Positions 47,395 to 57,028 of a stretch of 64,000 bases of DNA are shown one piece after another; within the stretch, counting starts at the first letter, position 1, and each line of letters opens with the position of its first letter. The notes beneath the pieces were generated by a model. The model did no database searches. It saw only the letters and a list, made by a program, of their open reading frames with translations, and was not told where the DNA came from. Position numbers and translations under genes: made by a program. Source of the DNA: Azospirillum thiophilum (lineage in GTDB: Bacteria; Pseudomonadota; Alphaproteobacteria; Azospirillales; Azospirillaceae); the NCBI RefSeq assembly GCF_001305595.1, contig NZ_CP012401.1, positions 186,001-250,000 of the forward strand, in the 5' to 3' direction.

Positions 47395-48750
47395 TCAGCC
47401 CTTGTTGGCCCGCTCGAAGTTGCGCAGCACCGTGTTGCCGCGCTTGATCGAGACATCCAATGCCTGGCGGGCGTCCTGCTGGCCCTGGAAGGCCTTCTCA
47501 AGCTCTTCCTGGATGATGTTGCGGATTTCCGGCAGGTTGCCCAGGCGCAGGCCCATGCTGTTCTCGGTGGTCGGCGTGCGGGTCAGCTGGGCGGCGGGCA
47601 CGTCGGCGCCCGGGTTCTTCTCGTAATAGCCCTGCGCCTTGGCGATCTCGATGCCCTTCAGCGTCACCGGGACATAGCCGGTGTCCATGTGCCACTTGGC
47701 ATCCACCTCCGGCTTGGCGAGGTAGGTGAAGAACTGCGACACCGCCTTGTATTCGGCCTCGTTGCGCTTGGGCGAGGTCATCACCCAGAAGGCGGCGCCG
47801 CCGATGATGCCGTTCTTCGGATCGCCCTTGGCGAATTCCGGCCAGTAGGGCAGCGGCGCGGCACCCCAGGCGAAGGTCCCCTCCTTCAGGATGCGGCTGC
47901 GCAGGGAGGACGACCCCTGGATCATCGCGCATTCGCCCGACGGGAACAGGGCGTCCGCCTTGTTGTCGCGGCCGCCATACTTGAACAGCCCGTCCTTCTG
48001 CATGTCGATCAGCGTCTGCACATGCTTGACGTAGAGCGGCGCGTCGATCTTCAACTCGGCGTTCAGCCCGCCATAGCCGTTGGCCTGGGTGGCGAAGGGC
48101 GTGTCATGGATGGCGCCCAGCTGTTCGAGCTGCACCCAGGTCGGCCAAGCGGTGGTGAACGGGCAGCTGGACCCCGACGCCTTCAGCTTCTTCGCCGCCT
48201 CGATCAGGTCCGGCCAGGTCGCCGGCGGCGTGTTGGGGTCGAGGCCGGCCTTCTGGAAGGCGTCCTTGTTGTAGAACATGATCGCGGTGGAGCTGTTGAA
48301 CGGCAGCGCCATCATCTTGCCGTCCTTGGACGAGTAATAGCCCTTCACCGCCGGGATGTAGCCGGCCGGGTCGAAGGACGCACCCGTTTCCTGCATCAGC
48401 TGGTAGACCGGCTTCACCGCCGGACCGGCGGCCATCATGGTGGCGGTGCCGACCTCGAACATCTGCACGATGTGCGGCGCGTTGCCGGCGCGGAAGGCGG
48501 CGATGGCGGCCTGCATCGTCTCCGGATAGCTGCCCTTGTAGGAGGGGTTGACCTGGACCGCCGACTGGCTGTCGTTGAAGCCCTTGACGATCTGTTCCAG
48601 CTGGCCGCCCAACGGCTGCGGCAGCCCGTGCCAGAACTCGACCACCGTTTTCTGCTGCGCCGATGCCGCGCCCGGCAGGGCGGCGGCGAACAGCAGCGCG
48701 GTGGCGGTGGCGGCGCCCGTCAGAAGGGCGAGCTTGCGGCGGGTCAACAT
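47395..48750 (-). CDS. ugpB: Glycerol-3-phosphate ABC transporter, periplasmic binding protein
   Basis: Solute-binding protein of 451 residues, family 1. Signal peptide MLTRRKLALLTGAATATALL to about residue 31 (cleavage near GAASAQQ). The mature part shows UgpB-typical blocks: VVEFWHGLPQPLGGQLEQIVKGFNDSQ, ALPFNSSTAIMFYNKDAFQKAGL and GECAMIQGSSSLRS. ATG 48750 has GGGAGA about eight bases upstream and opens directly into the signal peptide. First gene of ugpBAEC. Confidence 0.94.
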   Translation of the reverse strand: MLTRRKLALLTGAATATALLFAAALPGAASAQQKTVVEFWHGLPQPLGGQLEQIVKGFNDSQSAVQVNPSYKGSYPETMQAAIAAFRAGNAPHIVQMFEVGTATMMAAGPAVKPVYQLMQETGASFDPAGYIPAVKGYYSSKDGKMMALPFNSSTAIMFYNKDAFQKAGLDPNTPPATWPDLIEAAKKLKASGSSCPFTTAWPTWVQLEQLGAIHDTPFATQANGYGGLNAELKIDAPLYVKHVQTLIDMQKDGLFKYGGRDNKADALFPSGECAMIQGSSSLRSRILKEGTFAWGAAPLPYWPEFAKGDPKNGIIGGAAFWVMTSPKRNEAEYKAVSQFFTYLAKPEVDAKWHMDTGYVPVTLKGIEIAKAQGYYEKNPGADVPAAQLTRTPTTENSMGLRLGNLPEIRNIIQEELEKAFQGQQDARQALDVSIKRGNTVLRNFERANKG

Positions 48751-48990
48751 GCGGTGGGTCTCCCTGTCCCGGTATGGTGCGCGGTTGTCATGAGGGCAAC
48801 GGGTTGCCGTCCCGCGACGCTTTCGTGAAGATTTGGTGGCACGCGCAAAAGGCGCCCTGCGAACGCGCACGAAAATGCGGAATGTACGGATGGTCTCTTC
48901 AGAAACTGTTTGGTTGCTCTAAGCGTCACACTGGGCGCGCATGCGTCCGTCTGTCAAGACGCGGTTCCGCGCTTTCGCGGTGTGAAAAGC

Positions 48991-50595
48991 CTATCGCAGG
49001 CAGACGGTGTCCGGCTGGCATCCGGCCAGCAGCTCGCCGCCCAGGCTGCGGCTCAACAGGCTGCGCAGGGCGTCGGGATCGCATGGCTTGTGGATCAGGG
49101 GGAAGCCGCTGCGGCGGACGCTGCGCAGCCGGTCGGGATCGGTATCGCCGGTGACGATGATGCCGGGCACCCGCCGGCCGCAACGCACTCGTATGGACTG
49201 GATGGCGTCGATCCCGGTCTCCGGCCCCGAAAGCCGCAGGTCGGACAGCACGAGGTCGGGGGCCGGCGCGGCGCTGTCGAGCCTGGCGCAGGCCTCGTCG
49301 ATACCGCGGGCGGAAATGACCGCATAGCCCCAGCCGCGGAGCAGCAGGCCGATCCCCTCGAGCTGCATGGCGTCATCCTCGATCACCAGCACGGTTCCGG
49401 CCAGGGCCGGAGCGGAGGACGCCGACATGCCGCCGGCCGCTCCGCACTCCCGGTCCTCATCCCCATCGCCCGGCCCGTCTCCGGCACGGTCGGTCAACGG
49501 CAACTCCACTGCGAAGACGGAGCCTTTGCCAAGCGCCGACCGCACCGTCACCGGATGACCCAGCACCTGCGCCAGCCGCCGCACGATGGCGAGCCCCAGC
49601 CCCAGCCCGTGCTTGCGATCGCGCCCGGGGTTGCCGAGCTGGTGGAAGTCCTCGAAGATCGCCGCATGCTGGGACGGATCGATGCCGACGCCGGTGTCCC
49701 GCACCTCGATCCGCAGATTGCCGCCGCGCCGCCGCGCCGCCAGCAGGATTCCGCCATCGAGCGTGTAGCGCAGGGCATTGGACAGGATCGGCCGCAGCAG
49801 ACGCTCCATCAGCACGGGGTCGCTGGTGACCTCGGCATCGAACGGATGGACGTTGAAGCGCAGTCCCTTGGCCTCCGCCTCCGGCCCGAACTCCTCCAGC
49901 ATCTTGGCGAGCAGTTCGTCGACCGGGAAGGTCTGCGGCTTGGCCGTCACCAGACCGGCCTCCAGCGCCGACACCTCCAGCAGGGCACGCAGCAGCGTCT
50001 CGCCGCCGACGATGGCCTGCTCCAGCTTGTTCGCCAGTTCGATGTCGGTCGGGTCGGTCAGCCGGCCGATCAGCAGATGGTGGAACAGGTGCATCGCCTG
50101 AAAGGGCTGGCGCAGATCGTGGCTGGCGGCCGACAGGAACTTGCCCTTGGCAGTGCGGGCGCGCTCGGCATCGGTGCGCGCCTGCGCCGCCTCAGCCCGG
50201 GCCTGGGCCAAGGCTGCTGCTGCGGCGGCGGCGCCCGCATCGCCGACCAGTGCCACCGCGCAGACCCGGCCTTCGGCATCGCGCACCGGGGTCAGCGTCG
50301 CGGCGCCGGCAAGGCCATCAGAACCCAGGCCATCGATGGTGGCCGCCACCGCGGTCTCCATCACCCGGTGTCGCAGCCGGTCGATCTCCCGCGCGGCATC
50401 GGCCGGCAGTCCGGCTTCGGCGAGCGTGCGTCCCTCCACGGTCTCGGGCGCAAGACCCAGCCCGGCCGCGAAGGCCCGGTTGGCCGCAAGCACCCGCCCG
50501 TCGCCACCCAGCAACGCATGCGGAGCGCCATTGGCCGACAGCAGGGCATCCAACCAATCCTCGCGTGTCGGCATTTGTTCTTGGATGGGGGGCAT
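48991..50595 (-). CDS. Hybrid PAS histidine kinase with receiver
   Basis: 534-residue soluble kinase. An N-terminal PAS (about 14-110: PHALLGGDGRVLAANRAFAAGLGL), an alanine-rich coiled coil (about 125-155), DHp with SHDLRQPFQAMHLFHHLLIGRLTDP near 159, HATPase (LSNALRYTLDGG, DTGVGID, GLGLGLAIVRRLAQVLGH), and a C-terminal receiver (VIEDDAMQL, phospho-Asp in LVLSDLRLSGPE, Lys in LIHKPCDP). Closest in style to the kinases at 11933-14161 and 14461-15960. Reads towards ugpB with about 240 bases between. Confidence 0.9.
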   Translation of the reverse strand: MPPIQEQMPTREDWLDALLSANGAPHALLGGDGRVLAANRAFAAGLGLAPETVEGRTLAEAGLPADAAREIDRLRHRVMETAVAATIDGLGSDGLAGAATLTPVRDAEGRVCAVALVGDAGAAAAAAALAQARAEAAQARTDAERARTAKGKFLSAASHDLRQPFQAMHLFHHLLIGRLTDPTDIELANKLEQAIVGGETLLRALLEVSALEAGLVTAKPQTFPVDELLAKMLEEFGPEAEAKGLRFNVHPFDAEVTSDPVLMERLLRPILSNALRYTLDGGILLAARRRGGNLRIEVRDTGVGIDPSQHAAIFEDFHQLGNPGRDRKHGLGLGLAIVRRLAQVLGHPVTVRSALGKGSVFAVELPLTDRAGDGPGDGDEDRECGAAGGMSASSAPALAGTVLVIEDDAMQLEGIGLLLRGWGYAVISARGIDEACARLDSAAPAPDLVLSDLRLSGPETGIDAIQSIRVRCGRRVPGIIVTGDTDPDRLRSVRRSGFPLIHKPCDPDALRSLLSRSLGGELLAGCQPDTVCLR

Positions 50596-50784
50596 GGGCG
50601 TACACTCGGCAAGACTGCGGGAAGACTATCGGAACGGGTAGGCAGCGACCGCCGCGTTACCACTGCTTTATCTTGTGCTCCCATCGAACGTGTCAAATGT
50701 GACCTCAGTCGACCCTATAGTCCCACTTCGTTCGAATGCCCTATTGCTTAAAGCCAGGGCGGCGCTTCGACAAAGGTCTATGGA

Positions 50785-50847
50785 TGTTTCCGCATCAGGG
50801 GGGAAGGGTGCTTTCGCATCCGGGGCGGAGGATGCTTTCGCATCCGG
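50785..50847. repeat. Short tandem repeat, 24-base period
   Basis: The 15-base unit TGCTTTCGCATCCGG occurs at 50809-50823 and 50833-50847, with a diverged copy (TGTTTCCGCATCAGG) at 50785-50799; starts are exactly 24 bases apart. It lies in the promoter region of the YgjP-like gene. Spacing of 24 could place protein sites on nearly the same helix face every two turns, or it is a small replication slippage array. Confidence 0.6.
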
Positions 50848-50870
50848 CGGCGCCCGCGCTATAAGACGCC

Positions 50871-51629
50871 ATGGTGCAGCGCCGTCCCTCTCCCCTTCGC
50901 CGCCGCAAGCGGTCCGCCGCCCGGCCGCCCCAGCCGCCGCGGGCGCTGGAGATCTCCGGCCTGCCGATGCCGCTGGAGTTGCGGGAGAGTGCGCGCGCCA
51001 CCCGGATGACCCTGCGGGTCGACGCCGGCCGCGGACTGGTCCAGGTGGTGGTGCCGGTCGGCGTGTCGGAAAGCGATGCCCGCCAGTTCGTCGGCCGGCA
51101 TGACGGCTGGCTGCGGGCGCGGCTTGCAGCGATGCCGCCCTCGCTGCCCTTCGCCGACGGGGCCGGCGTGCCCTATCTGGGGGTCGAGCATGTCATCCGC
51201 CACGACCCCGCGCTGCGCGGCCCCACCCGCATCGAGGAGGGCGCCCTGCTGGTCGGCGGCCAGCCGGAGCATGTCGCCCGCCGTATCCGTGACTTCCTGG
51301 TCGCCGAGGCCAGGCGCGAGCTGTCGGCCCGTGCCCGTGCCAAGGCGGCGACCATCGGGGCGCGCGTCGCCGCCGTCACCATCCGCGACACCAAGAGCCG
51401 CTGGGGAAGCTGTTCGTCCACCGGGCGGCTATCCTTCTCCTGGCGCCTGATCCTGACGCCGGAACCGGTGTTGGACTATGTCGTCGGGCATGAGGTGGCG
51501 CACCTGCGCGAGATGAACCATTCCGCACGCTTCTGGGCGCTGTGCGCCAGCCTGACCGCCGGCCTGGATGTCGAGTGGCCGCGATCCTGGCTGAAGGCGA
51601 ACGGGACCCGGCTGCTGCGCTATGGCTGA
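50871..51629 (+). CDS. YgjP/SprT-like M48-fold zinc metallopeptidase
   Basis: 252-residue DUF45-type protein. Zinc motif HExxH in YVVGHEVAHLREMNHSARFW near residue 207, preceded by the family box TIRDTKSRWGSCSSTGRLSFSWRLILTPEPVLDYVV. An N-terminal basic extension (MVQRRPSPLRRRKRS) precedes the folded part. Family members are cytoplasmic; some are linked to restriction-type or DNA-protein-crosslink contexts, but here the gene is alone. Start 50871 may include an over-long basic N-terminus. Confidence 0.88.
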   Translation: MVQRRPSPLRRRKRSAARPPQPPRALEISGLPMPLELRESARATRMTLRVDAGRGLVQVVVPVGVSESDARQFVGRHDGWLRARLAAMPPSLPFADGAGVPYLGVEHVIRHDPALRGPTRIEEGALLVGGQPEHVARRIRDFLVAEARRELSARARAKAATIGARVAAVTIRDTKSRWGSCSSTGRLSFSWRLILTPEPVLDYVVGHEVAHLREMNHSARFWALCASLTAGLDVEWPRSWLKANGTRLLRYG

Positions 51630-51650
51630 GCGGAGGGCGATCTCCGCCCC

Positions 51651-54600
51651 CTATTCCACCGCCTCCGCCACCCGGTTTTCCGCCGGGCGGCCGTCGCGCC
51701 GGACGAAGGCGAGGAATTCGTCGTAAGGCATCGGCCGGCCCAGCAGATAGCCCTGGCACTGGTCGCAGCCCATCGCGACGAGGCAGCCATATTGCTCCTC
51801 GGTCTCGACACCTTCCGCCAGCGTCTGCATGCGCAAGGACCGGGCCATGCCGATGATCGCCTCGGCGATGGCACTGCTGTCCGGGTTGCCGGCGCGCAGG
51901 CCGCTGACGAAGCTGCGGTCGATCTTCAGCTTGTCGACGCGGAAGCGCTTCAGATAGGCCAGCGACGAATAGCCGGTCCCGAAATCGTCGATGGCGAGCG
52001 AGACCCCCATCTCGCGCAGTTGCGAGAAGGTCTCCGTCACCACGTCGGATTCGTCCATCAGGACGCTTTCCGTCACCTCCAGCTCCAGCGCCGACGGCGG
52101 GATGCCGTAGGCCGACAGCCAGCCCGCCACCCGCTCCGCCAAGCCGGGGCGGCGGACCTGCACCGCCGACAGGTTGATGGCGATCAGCAGATCCCGGTGG
52201 CGCAGCAGGTCCGCCGCACGCCGGCAGGCCTCGCCCAGCACCCAGTCGCCCAGCGGCAGGATCAGGCCGGTGTCCTCGGCGATCGGGATGAACTGGCCCG
52301 GCATGATCAGCGTGCCGTCGGGCTGGCGCCAGCGCACCAGCGCCTCCGCCCCGACCAGCCGGCGGCCGTCCAGCGAGAATTGCGGCTGGAAATGCAGCTC
52401 CAGCTCGTTGTTGGCCAGCGCTCGGCGCAGGTTGTTCTCCGTCCACATCCGGTCCGACGCGCGGCGGTTCAGTTCCGGCGTGAAAAAGCGGTAGGTGGCG
52501 CGCCCGGCCTCCTTGGCAGCATACATCGCCATGTCGGCGCTCTTCAGCAACGCGTCGATGCCGGTGCCGTCGTCGGGATAGATGGCGACGCCGATCGACG
52601 GCGTGACCAACAGTTCGTGCCCCTCGATCAGGTAGGGGTCGGACAGGGCGCGGAGCACCTTGCGCGCCACGATGCCGGCCGAATCCGGACTGCTCATGTC
52701 GCCGATCAGGATGATGAACTCGTCGCCGCCCTGGCGGCTGACCGTGTCGCTGGCCCGCACGGTGTCGAGAAGCCGGGTCGCCACCTCGCGCAGCAGGATA
52801 TCGCCGACCTGATGGCCCAGGCTGTCGTTGATGGTCTTGAAACGGTCGAGATCGACGAACAGCAGCCCTACCTTGCTGCCGTGCCGGCCGGCGGCCAGCA
52901 TCGCCCGTTCCAGCCGGTCGCGCAGCAGGAAGCGGTTGGGCAGGTCGGTCAGGAAGTCGAACTGCGCCAGATGACGGATCCGCTCCTCCTGCGCGCGGGT
53001 CTCGGTGATGTCGGTGAAGGCGGCGATATAGTTGACCGCCGCTCCATCCTCGTTCCGAACCAGCTTGATGCTCAGCCATTCCGGGAACATCTCGCCGTTC
53101 TTGCGGGTGCTCCAGATCTCGCCGGCCCAATGTCCGCTGGCAGCCAGTTGCACCCAGAGATCCTCGTAGAAGTCGGGCGGGTTGCGGTCGGAGCGCAGGA
53201 ACTCCGGACCGCGCCCCAGCACCTCCTCCCGATCGAAGCCGGTGATGCGGACGAAGGCGTCGTTGGCGGCGACGATCTGCAGGTGCTCGTTGGCGACGAA
53301 CATGCCCTCGGCCGCGTTGTCGAACACCTTGGCCGACAGCCTCAGCTGCCATTCCGCCCGCTTGCGCTCGGAAATGTCGCGGGCGATGGCGGAATAATAG
53401 ACCTCGCCCTCATAGGTGATCCGGCTGGCGGTGACCTCCAACTCCAGCACCCGGCCGTCGGGGGTGTGATAGAGGGTCTCGTAATGGCTGGCCGCGTCCT
53501 CGCCCTCGGCGGCGAAATGCTCCAGCAGGTCGGCCGGCCCCATCGCCAGATCCTCCGGCGACCCGCCCAGCGCCTGGCGACCGAAGGGATTGACATAGGC
53601 AAGGCGCAGCTGCGCGTCGGCCAGAACGACGATTTCGGAAACATGGTCCACGAAGAAGTTGGCGAGGTAGAGCTGACGGGCCCGTTCGCGCAGCATGCTG
53701 TCGCTGCGCCGGGCCCGCAGCTGGTAGCTGCCGACGATGCGCCGGATCCAGCCGGTGACCAGCCAGGAAACGCAGACCGACGCCGCCAGCGCCACCGCCA
53801 GCACCGCGACGGTGGTCCAGACGCGCTGGTTGACGCCGCGGCTGATTTCCGCCCGGCGCTGTTCCATCTCCTTGCCGACGTCGTCGATGTAGAAGCCGGC
53901 GACCAGCATCCAGCCCCACACCGTGGGAGCGGAGACATAGGCCATCTTCGGCGTCGGCTGCGCGGTGACCGGGTGGATCCAGTCGTAGCGCACCTCCCCG
54001 CCGCCCTGGCGTCCCTGTTCGAGCAGACGGGCGAGCAGGTCGCGTTCGGTCTGCCAGGGCAGGTCGCGGGCATTCATCCCTTCCGATGCCGGGGCCGTGG
54101 GCGACAGCAGCACCTGCCCATCCTCGCGAAGCACGCCGATATAGCCGGTCTCGCCGAACCGGAAGGCGCGCAGCCGCTCCAGCGATTCGTGCTGCAGCCG
54201 CGCCTCCACCGCACCCAGCGAGTCGCCGGCGCCGAGCAGCCAGCCATAGGGCTCGAAGCGGCGGACGAAGGCCAGCTTGTCGACCGTCTGCGACGGGTCG
54301 CCCGGCATGCGCCAGCGGTAGCGGGCGAAGTTGTGCAGGGCGGGATCCTGGGCCGCCCGCATCAGTTCGCGCACAACCGCGGCCCATTGCGGGTCGGACC
54401 CGGCGGCGGAAGAGGTCCCCTCGCGCGACGGGTCGACCGGCATCAGCACCGATCCGCCGTTCAGATCGTTGATGAAATAGTAGCCGCGCCCGGCCGAGAA
54501 GCGCAGCGGCCGCAGAGTTTCCTTGATCGATTCCTTCACCGCCTGCTCGGGAAGGATGTCCTTTTGCCGCTCATACACGCTGCGGGCGATAGCATAAGCC

Positions 54601-54932
54601 TCGTCGACCTGGGAGCGCAGTTGTTCCTTCAGCAACGGCTCGACCCGCGAGCGCATGTAGGCGAGGTAGGATTGCGCATTCTCCACCTCCTGCACCAGCG
54701 CCTGATGCTGCTCCTGAACATAGCGCGCCTCGCCCTGCTGCAGGTCGTGCTCCAGGTCGGCCCAGTGCTGCCAGACGAAATAAAGGCCGAGCCCGAGGAC
54801 GAGCGCCGACACCAGCGCCATCGATGCCAGGAACTGCAGGCGGTAGAGCCGGGCCTCGTCGGACGAGCGCGACGGCACGCGGACCAGTTCGGCAACTGGG
54901 TCGGACAAGAAGGGCTCCCTGAGAACAGACAT
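51651..54932 (-). CDS. Cache-PAS-PAS-GGDEF-EAL c-di-GMP protein
   Basis: Membrane protein of 1093 residues. TM1 about 33-56, a periplasmic double-Cache domain (about 75-350, YFINDLNGGSVLMPVDPS and YGWLLGAGDSLG), TM2 about 365-390, a PAS (405-520), a second PAS (535-650), GGDEF with intact RQGGDEF near residue 735, then EAL with intact GAEALVRWRQPDG near 865 and other catalytic blocks (NLSAVQVRR, AIDDFGTGYSSLAYLKRF). Both cyclase and phosphodiesterase halves look active. Start 54932; a longer N-terminus would not be membrane-like. Confidence 0.93.
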   Translation of the reverse strand: MSVLREPFLSDPVAELVRVPSRSSDEARLYRLQFLASMALVSALVLGLGLYFVWQHWADLEHDLQQGEARYVQEQHQALVQEVENAQSYLAYMRSRVEPLLKEQLRSQVDEAYAIARSVYERQKDILPEQAVKESIKETLRPLRFSAGRGYYFINDLNGGSVLMPVDPSREGTSSAAGSDPQWAAVVRELMRAAQDPALHNFARYRWRMPGDPSQTVDKLAFVRRFEPYGWLLGAGDSLGAVEARLQHESLERLRAFRFGETGYIGVLREDGQVLLSPTAPASEGMNARDLPWQTERDLLARLLEQGRQGGGEVRYDWIHPVTAQPTPKMAYVSAPTVWGWMLVAGFYIDDVGKEMEQRRAEISRGVNQRVWTTVAVLAVALAASVCVSWLVTGWIRRIVGSYQLRARRSDSMLRERARQLYLANFFVDHVSEIVVLADAQLRLAYVNPFGRQALGGSPEDLAMGPADLLEHFAAEGEDAASHYETLYHTPDGRVLELEVTASRITYEGEVYYSAIARDISERKRAEWQLRLSAKVFDNAAEGMFVANEHLQIVAANDAFVRITGFDREEVLGRGPEFLRSDRNPPDFYEDLWVQLAASGHWAGEIWSTRKNGEMFPEWLSIKLVRNEDGAAVNYIAAFTDITETRAQEERIRHLAQFDFLTDLPNRFLLRDRLERAMLAAGRHGSKVGLLFVDLDRFKTINDSLGHQVGDILLREVATRLLDTVRASDTVSRQGGDEFIILIGDMSSPDSAGIVARKVLRALSDPYLIEGHELLVTPSIGVAIYPDDGTGIDALLKSADMAMYAAKEAGRATYRFFTPELNRRASDRMWTENNLRRALANNELELHFQPQFSLDGRRLVGAEALVRWRQPDGTLIMPGQFIPIAEDTGLILPLGDWVLGEACRRAADLLRHRDLLIAINLSAVQVRRPGLAERVAGWLSAYGIPPSALELEVTESVLMDESDVVTETFSQLREMGVSLAIDDFGTGYSSLAYLKRFRVDKLKIDRSFVSGLRAGNPDSSAIAEAIIGMARSLRMQTLAEGVETEEQYGCLVAMGCDQCQGYLLGRPMPYDEFLAFVRRDGRPAENRVAEAVE

Positions 54933-55345
54933 GACGAAGAGCGGTCGGGGGCGACCCCCCGGCGCTTCACAAGTGTTGCTTAATACTCGCGTGGATTCAA
55001 CCGCAAGCGAATGGAACACACCAAGGCGCGACTCTTTGACTGTTTTCCTCGCCCGCTGATGGATTGATGACGCGCCAAACATCAACGGCAGGGAAAAAGA
55101 ACCGTAAATCCTGCCATGGCCGGCCACCGACGCCCGGCATTCCCCCTAGGCGTGGATTCCCTTAGGCCGGCAACGGTTCGGCCATGAAGATTAACAAGGG
55201 CGCACCGCCACTCCTGCCGCGCCGGGGAGCCGGCCGTCATCGCGAGGCTTTAAAACGCGCGCCACCGCCGCTATGGTCGCGCGCGCGTGCTATGAGACCC
55301 GCAGCCGTCCCTCGAACAAGCGCCCGCATCCTCCGGAGAGTGCCG
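54933..55345. other. Divergent promoter region between GGDEF-EAL gene and purB
   Basis: 413 bases. On the leftward strand TATTAA (about 54983-54988) has a weak -35-like box upstream and could serve the c-di-GMP gene. Towards purB, the sequence before the ATG contains GGAGAG. Nothing else was recognised; no coding region is supported. Confidence 0.4.
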
Positions 55346-56641
55346 ATGATCCCCCGCTACACCCGCCCCGAAATGGCCCGCATCTGGGAGCCGGAAAACC
55401 GCTTCCGCATCTGGTTCGAGATCGAGGCGCACGCCTGCGACGCGCAGGCCGAGCTGGGCGTGATCCCGAAGGAGGCCGCCAAGGCCGTGTGGGAGCGCGG
55501 CAAGTGGGAGATCGACCGCATCGACGAGATCGAGCGCGAAACCCGCCATGACGTCATCGCCTTCCTGACCAACCTCGCCGAATATGTCGGCCCCGAGGCC
55601 CGCTTCGTCCACCAGGGCATGACCTCGTCGGACGTGCTGGACACCTGCCTGTCGGTGCAGATGACCCAGGCCGCCGACCTGCTGCTCGCCGACATGGACG
55701 CTCTGCTCGCCGCGCTGAAGCGCCGGGCGTACGAGCACAAGGACACCGTCACCATCGGCCGCAGCCACGGGATCCACGCCGAGCCGACCACCTTCGGCCT
55801 GAAGCTGGCAGGCCATTACGCCGCCTTCGTCCGCGGGCGCGAGCGTCTGGTGCAGGCACGCCGGGACATCGCCACCTGCGCCATCTCCGGCGCGGTCGGC
55901 ACCTTCGCCAACATCGACCCGCGGGTGGAGGAGCATGTCGCCGCCAAGCTGGGGCTGGCGGTGGAGCCGGTGTCGACCCAGGTCATCCCGCGCGACCGCC
56001 ACGCCTTCTTCTTCTCCGTGCTGGGCGTGATCGCGTCGAGCATCGAGAATCTGGCCACGGAAATCCGCCATCTCCAGCGCACCGAGGTGCGCGAGGCGGA
56101 GGAGTATTTCCACCCCGGCCAGAAGGGTTCGTCGGCGATGCCGCACAAGCGCAACCCGGTGCTGTCGGAGAACCTGACCGGCCTTGCCCGCATCGTGCGC
56201 GCCGCCGTGGTCCCGGCGCTGGAGAACGTCGCGCTGTGGCACGAGCGCGACATCTCCCACAGCTCGGTCGAGCGCATGATCGGCCCCGACGCCACCGTCA
56301 CGCTGGACTTCGCGCTGGCGCGGCTGACCGGCATGATGGAAAAGCTGGTGGTCTATCCCGAGCGCATGCAGAAGAACCTGGACGATCTGGGCGGGCTGGT
56401 GTTCTCGCAGCGCGTCCTGCTGGCGCTGACCCAGGCCGGCATGAGCCGCGAGGACAGCTACAAGGCGGTGCAGCGCAACGCCATGCACGTGTGGGAGAAG
56501 GGCGGCAACTACCTCGACATGCTCTCGAACGACCCGGACATCGCCAAGCATATCGGCCGCGACCGGCTGGAGCCGATGTTCGACATGACCTACCACACCA
56601 AGCATGTCGACACCGTGTTCAAGCGCGTGTTCGGCGAGTGA
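55346..56641 (+). CDS. purB: Adenylosuccinate lyase
   Basis: Fumarase-superfamily enzyme of purine synthesis (431 residues): splits SAICAR to AICAR and adenylosuccinate to AMP, releasing fumarate. Signature loop GQKGSSAMPHKRNPVLSENLTGLAR near 255-280 (the conserved SSxMPxKxN), TIGRSHGIHAEPTTFGLKLA near 135-155 with a catalytic His, and TSSDVLDTCLSVQM near 95. Start 55346 has GGAGAG upstream and matches the conserved MIPRYTRPEMARIW. Confidence 0.97.
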   Translation: MIPRYTRPEMARIWEPENRFRIWFEIEAHACDAQAELGVIPKEAAKAVWERGKWEIDRIDEIERETRHDVIAFLTNLAEYVGPEARFVHQGMTSSDVLDTCLSVQMTQAADLLLADMDALLAALKRRAYEHKDTVTIGRSHGIHAEPTTFGLKLAGHYAAFVRGRERLVQARRDIATCAISGAVGTFANIDPRVEEHVAAKLGLAVEPVSTQVIPRDRHAFFFSVLGVIASSIENLATEIRHLQRTEVREAEEYFHPGQKGSSAMPHKRNPVLSENLTGLARIVRAAVVPALENVALWHERDISHSSVERMIGPDATVTLDFALARLTGMMEKLVVYPERMQKNLDDLGGLVFSQRVLLALTQAGMSREDSYKAVQRNAMHVWEKGGNYLDMLSNDPDIAKHIGRDRLEPMFDMTYHTKHVDTVFKRVFGE

Positions 56642-56788
56642 CATCCTGATCCTGCCGGGCCGTCACGGCGTCTTCCGCAGATCGGCAAATCTTCGCGGGT
56701 GGATGACAAACGGCCCGGCCGCACCTACTCTATCTCGAGAAGCATGTGCCCGGGCGGGGCAATCCTGAACAGAGCGAGGACTGGACCC

Positions 56789-57028
56789 ATGGCGATGGAA
56801 GCCGCCACGATCGAAAAGCTCATCAAGGAGGGCATCCCGGACGCGGTCGTCGAGATCGCGGATCTGCGAGGCGACGGCGACCATTATGCCGCGCTCGTCA
56901 CCTCAACCGCCTTCAAGGGCAAGAGCCGGGTGCAGCAGCACCAGATGGTCTACGCCGCCCTTCAGGGCAAGATGGGCGGCGAACTGCACGCCCTGGCGCT
57001 GACCACCGCGGTGCCGGAAGGCGCCTGA
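56789..57028 (+). CDS. bolA: BolA family protein (Fe-S trafficking)
   Basis: 79 residues, the size of BolA. The conserved fold reads IEKLIKEGIPDAVVEIADLRGDGDHYAALVTSTAFKGKSRVQQHQMVYAALQGKMGGELHALALTT, with the invariant His in HYAALV and the RVQQHQ loop that binds the [2Fe-2S] glutaredoxin complex. GCGAGGA lies upstream of ATG 56789. It precedes grxD by about 115 bases, the classical BolA-Grx4 pairing for cluster delivery. Confidence 0.95.
   Translation: MAMEAATIEKLIKEGIPDAVVEIADLRGDGDHYAALVTSTAFKGKSRVQQHQMVYAALQGKMGGELHALALTTAVPEGA

Noticed and set aside
48751..48990. Pho box upstream of ugpB
   Set aside because: A CTTGACAG-like sequence was seen, but the direct-repeat spacing of a Pho box is absent.
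50675..51103. Open frame through the 24-base repeats reading into the YgjP gene
   Set aside because: It follows an alternative frame of the YgjP region; the repeats translate to alanine/glycine filler and the real gene is in another frame.
51792..54983. 1063-codon rightward open frame opposite the GGDEF-EAL gene
   Set aside because: Antisense shadow; the other strand has intact GGDEF and EAL motifs.
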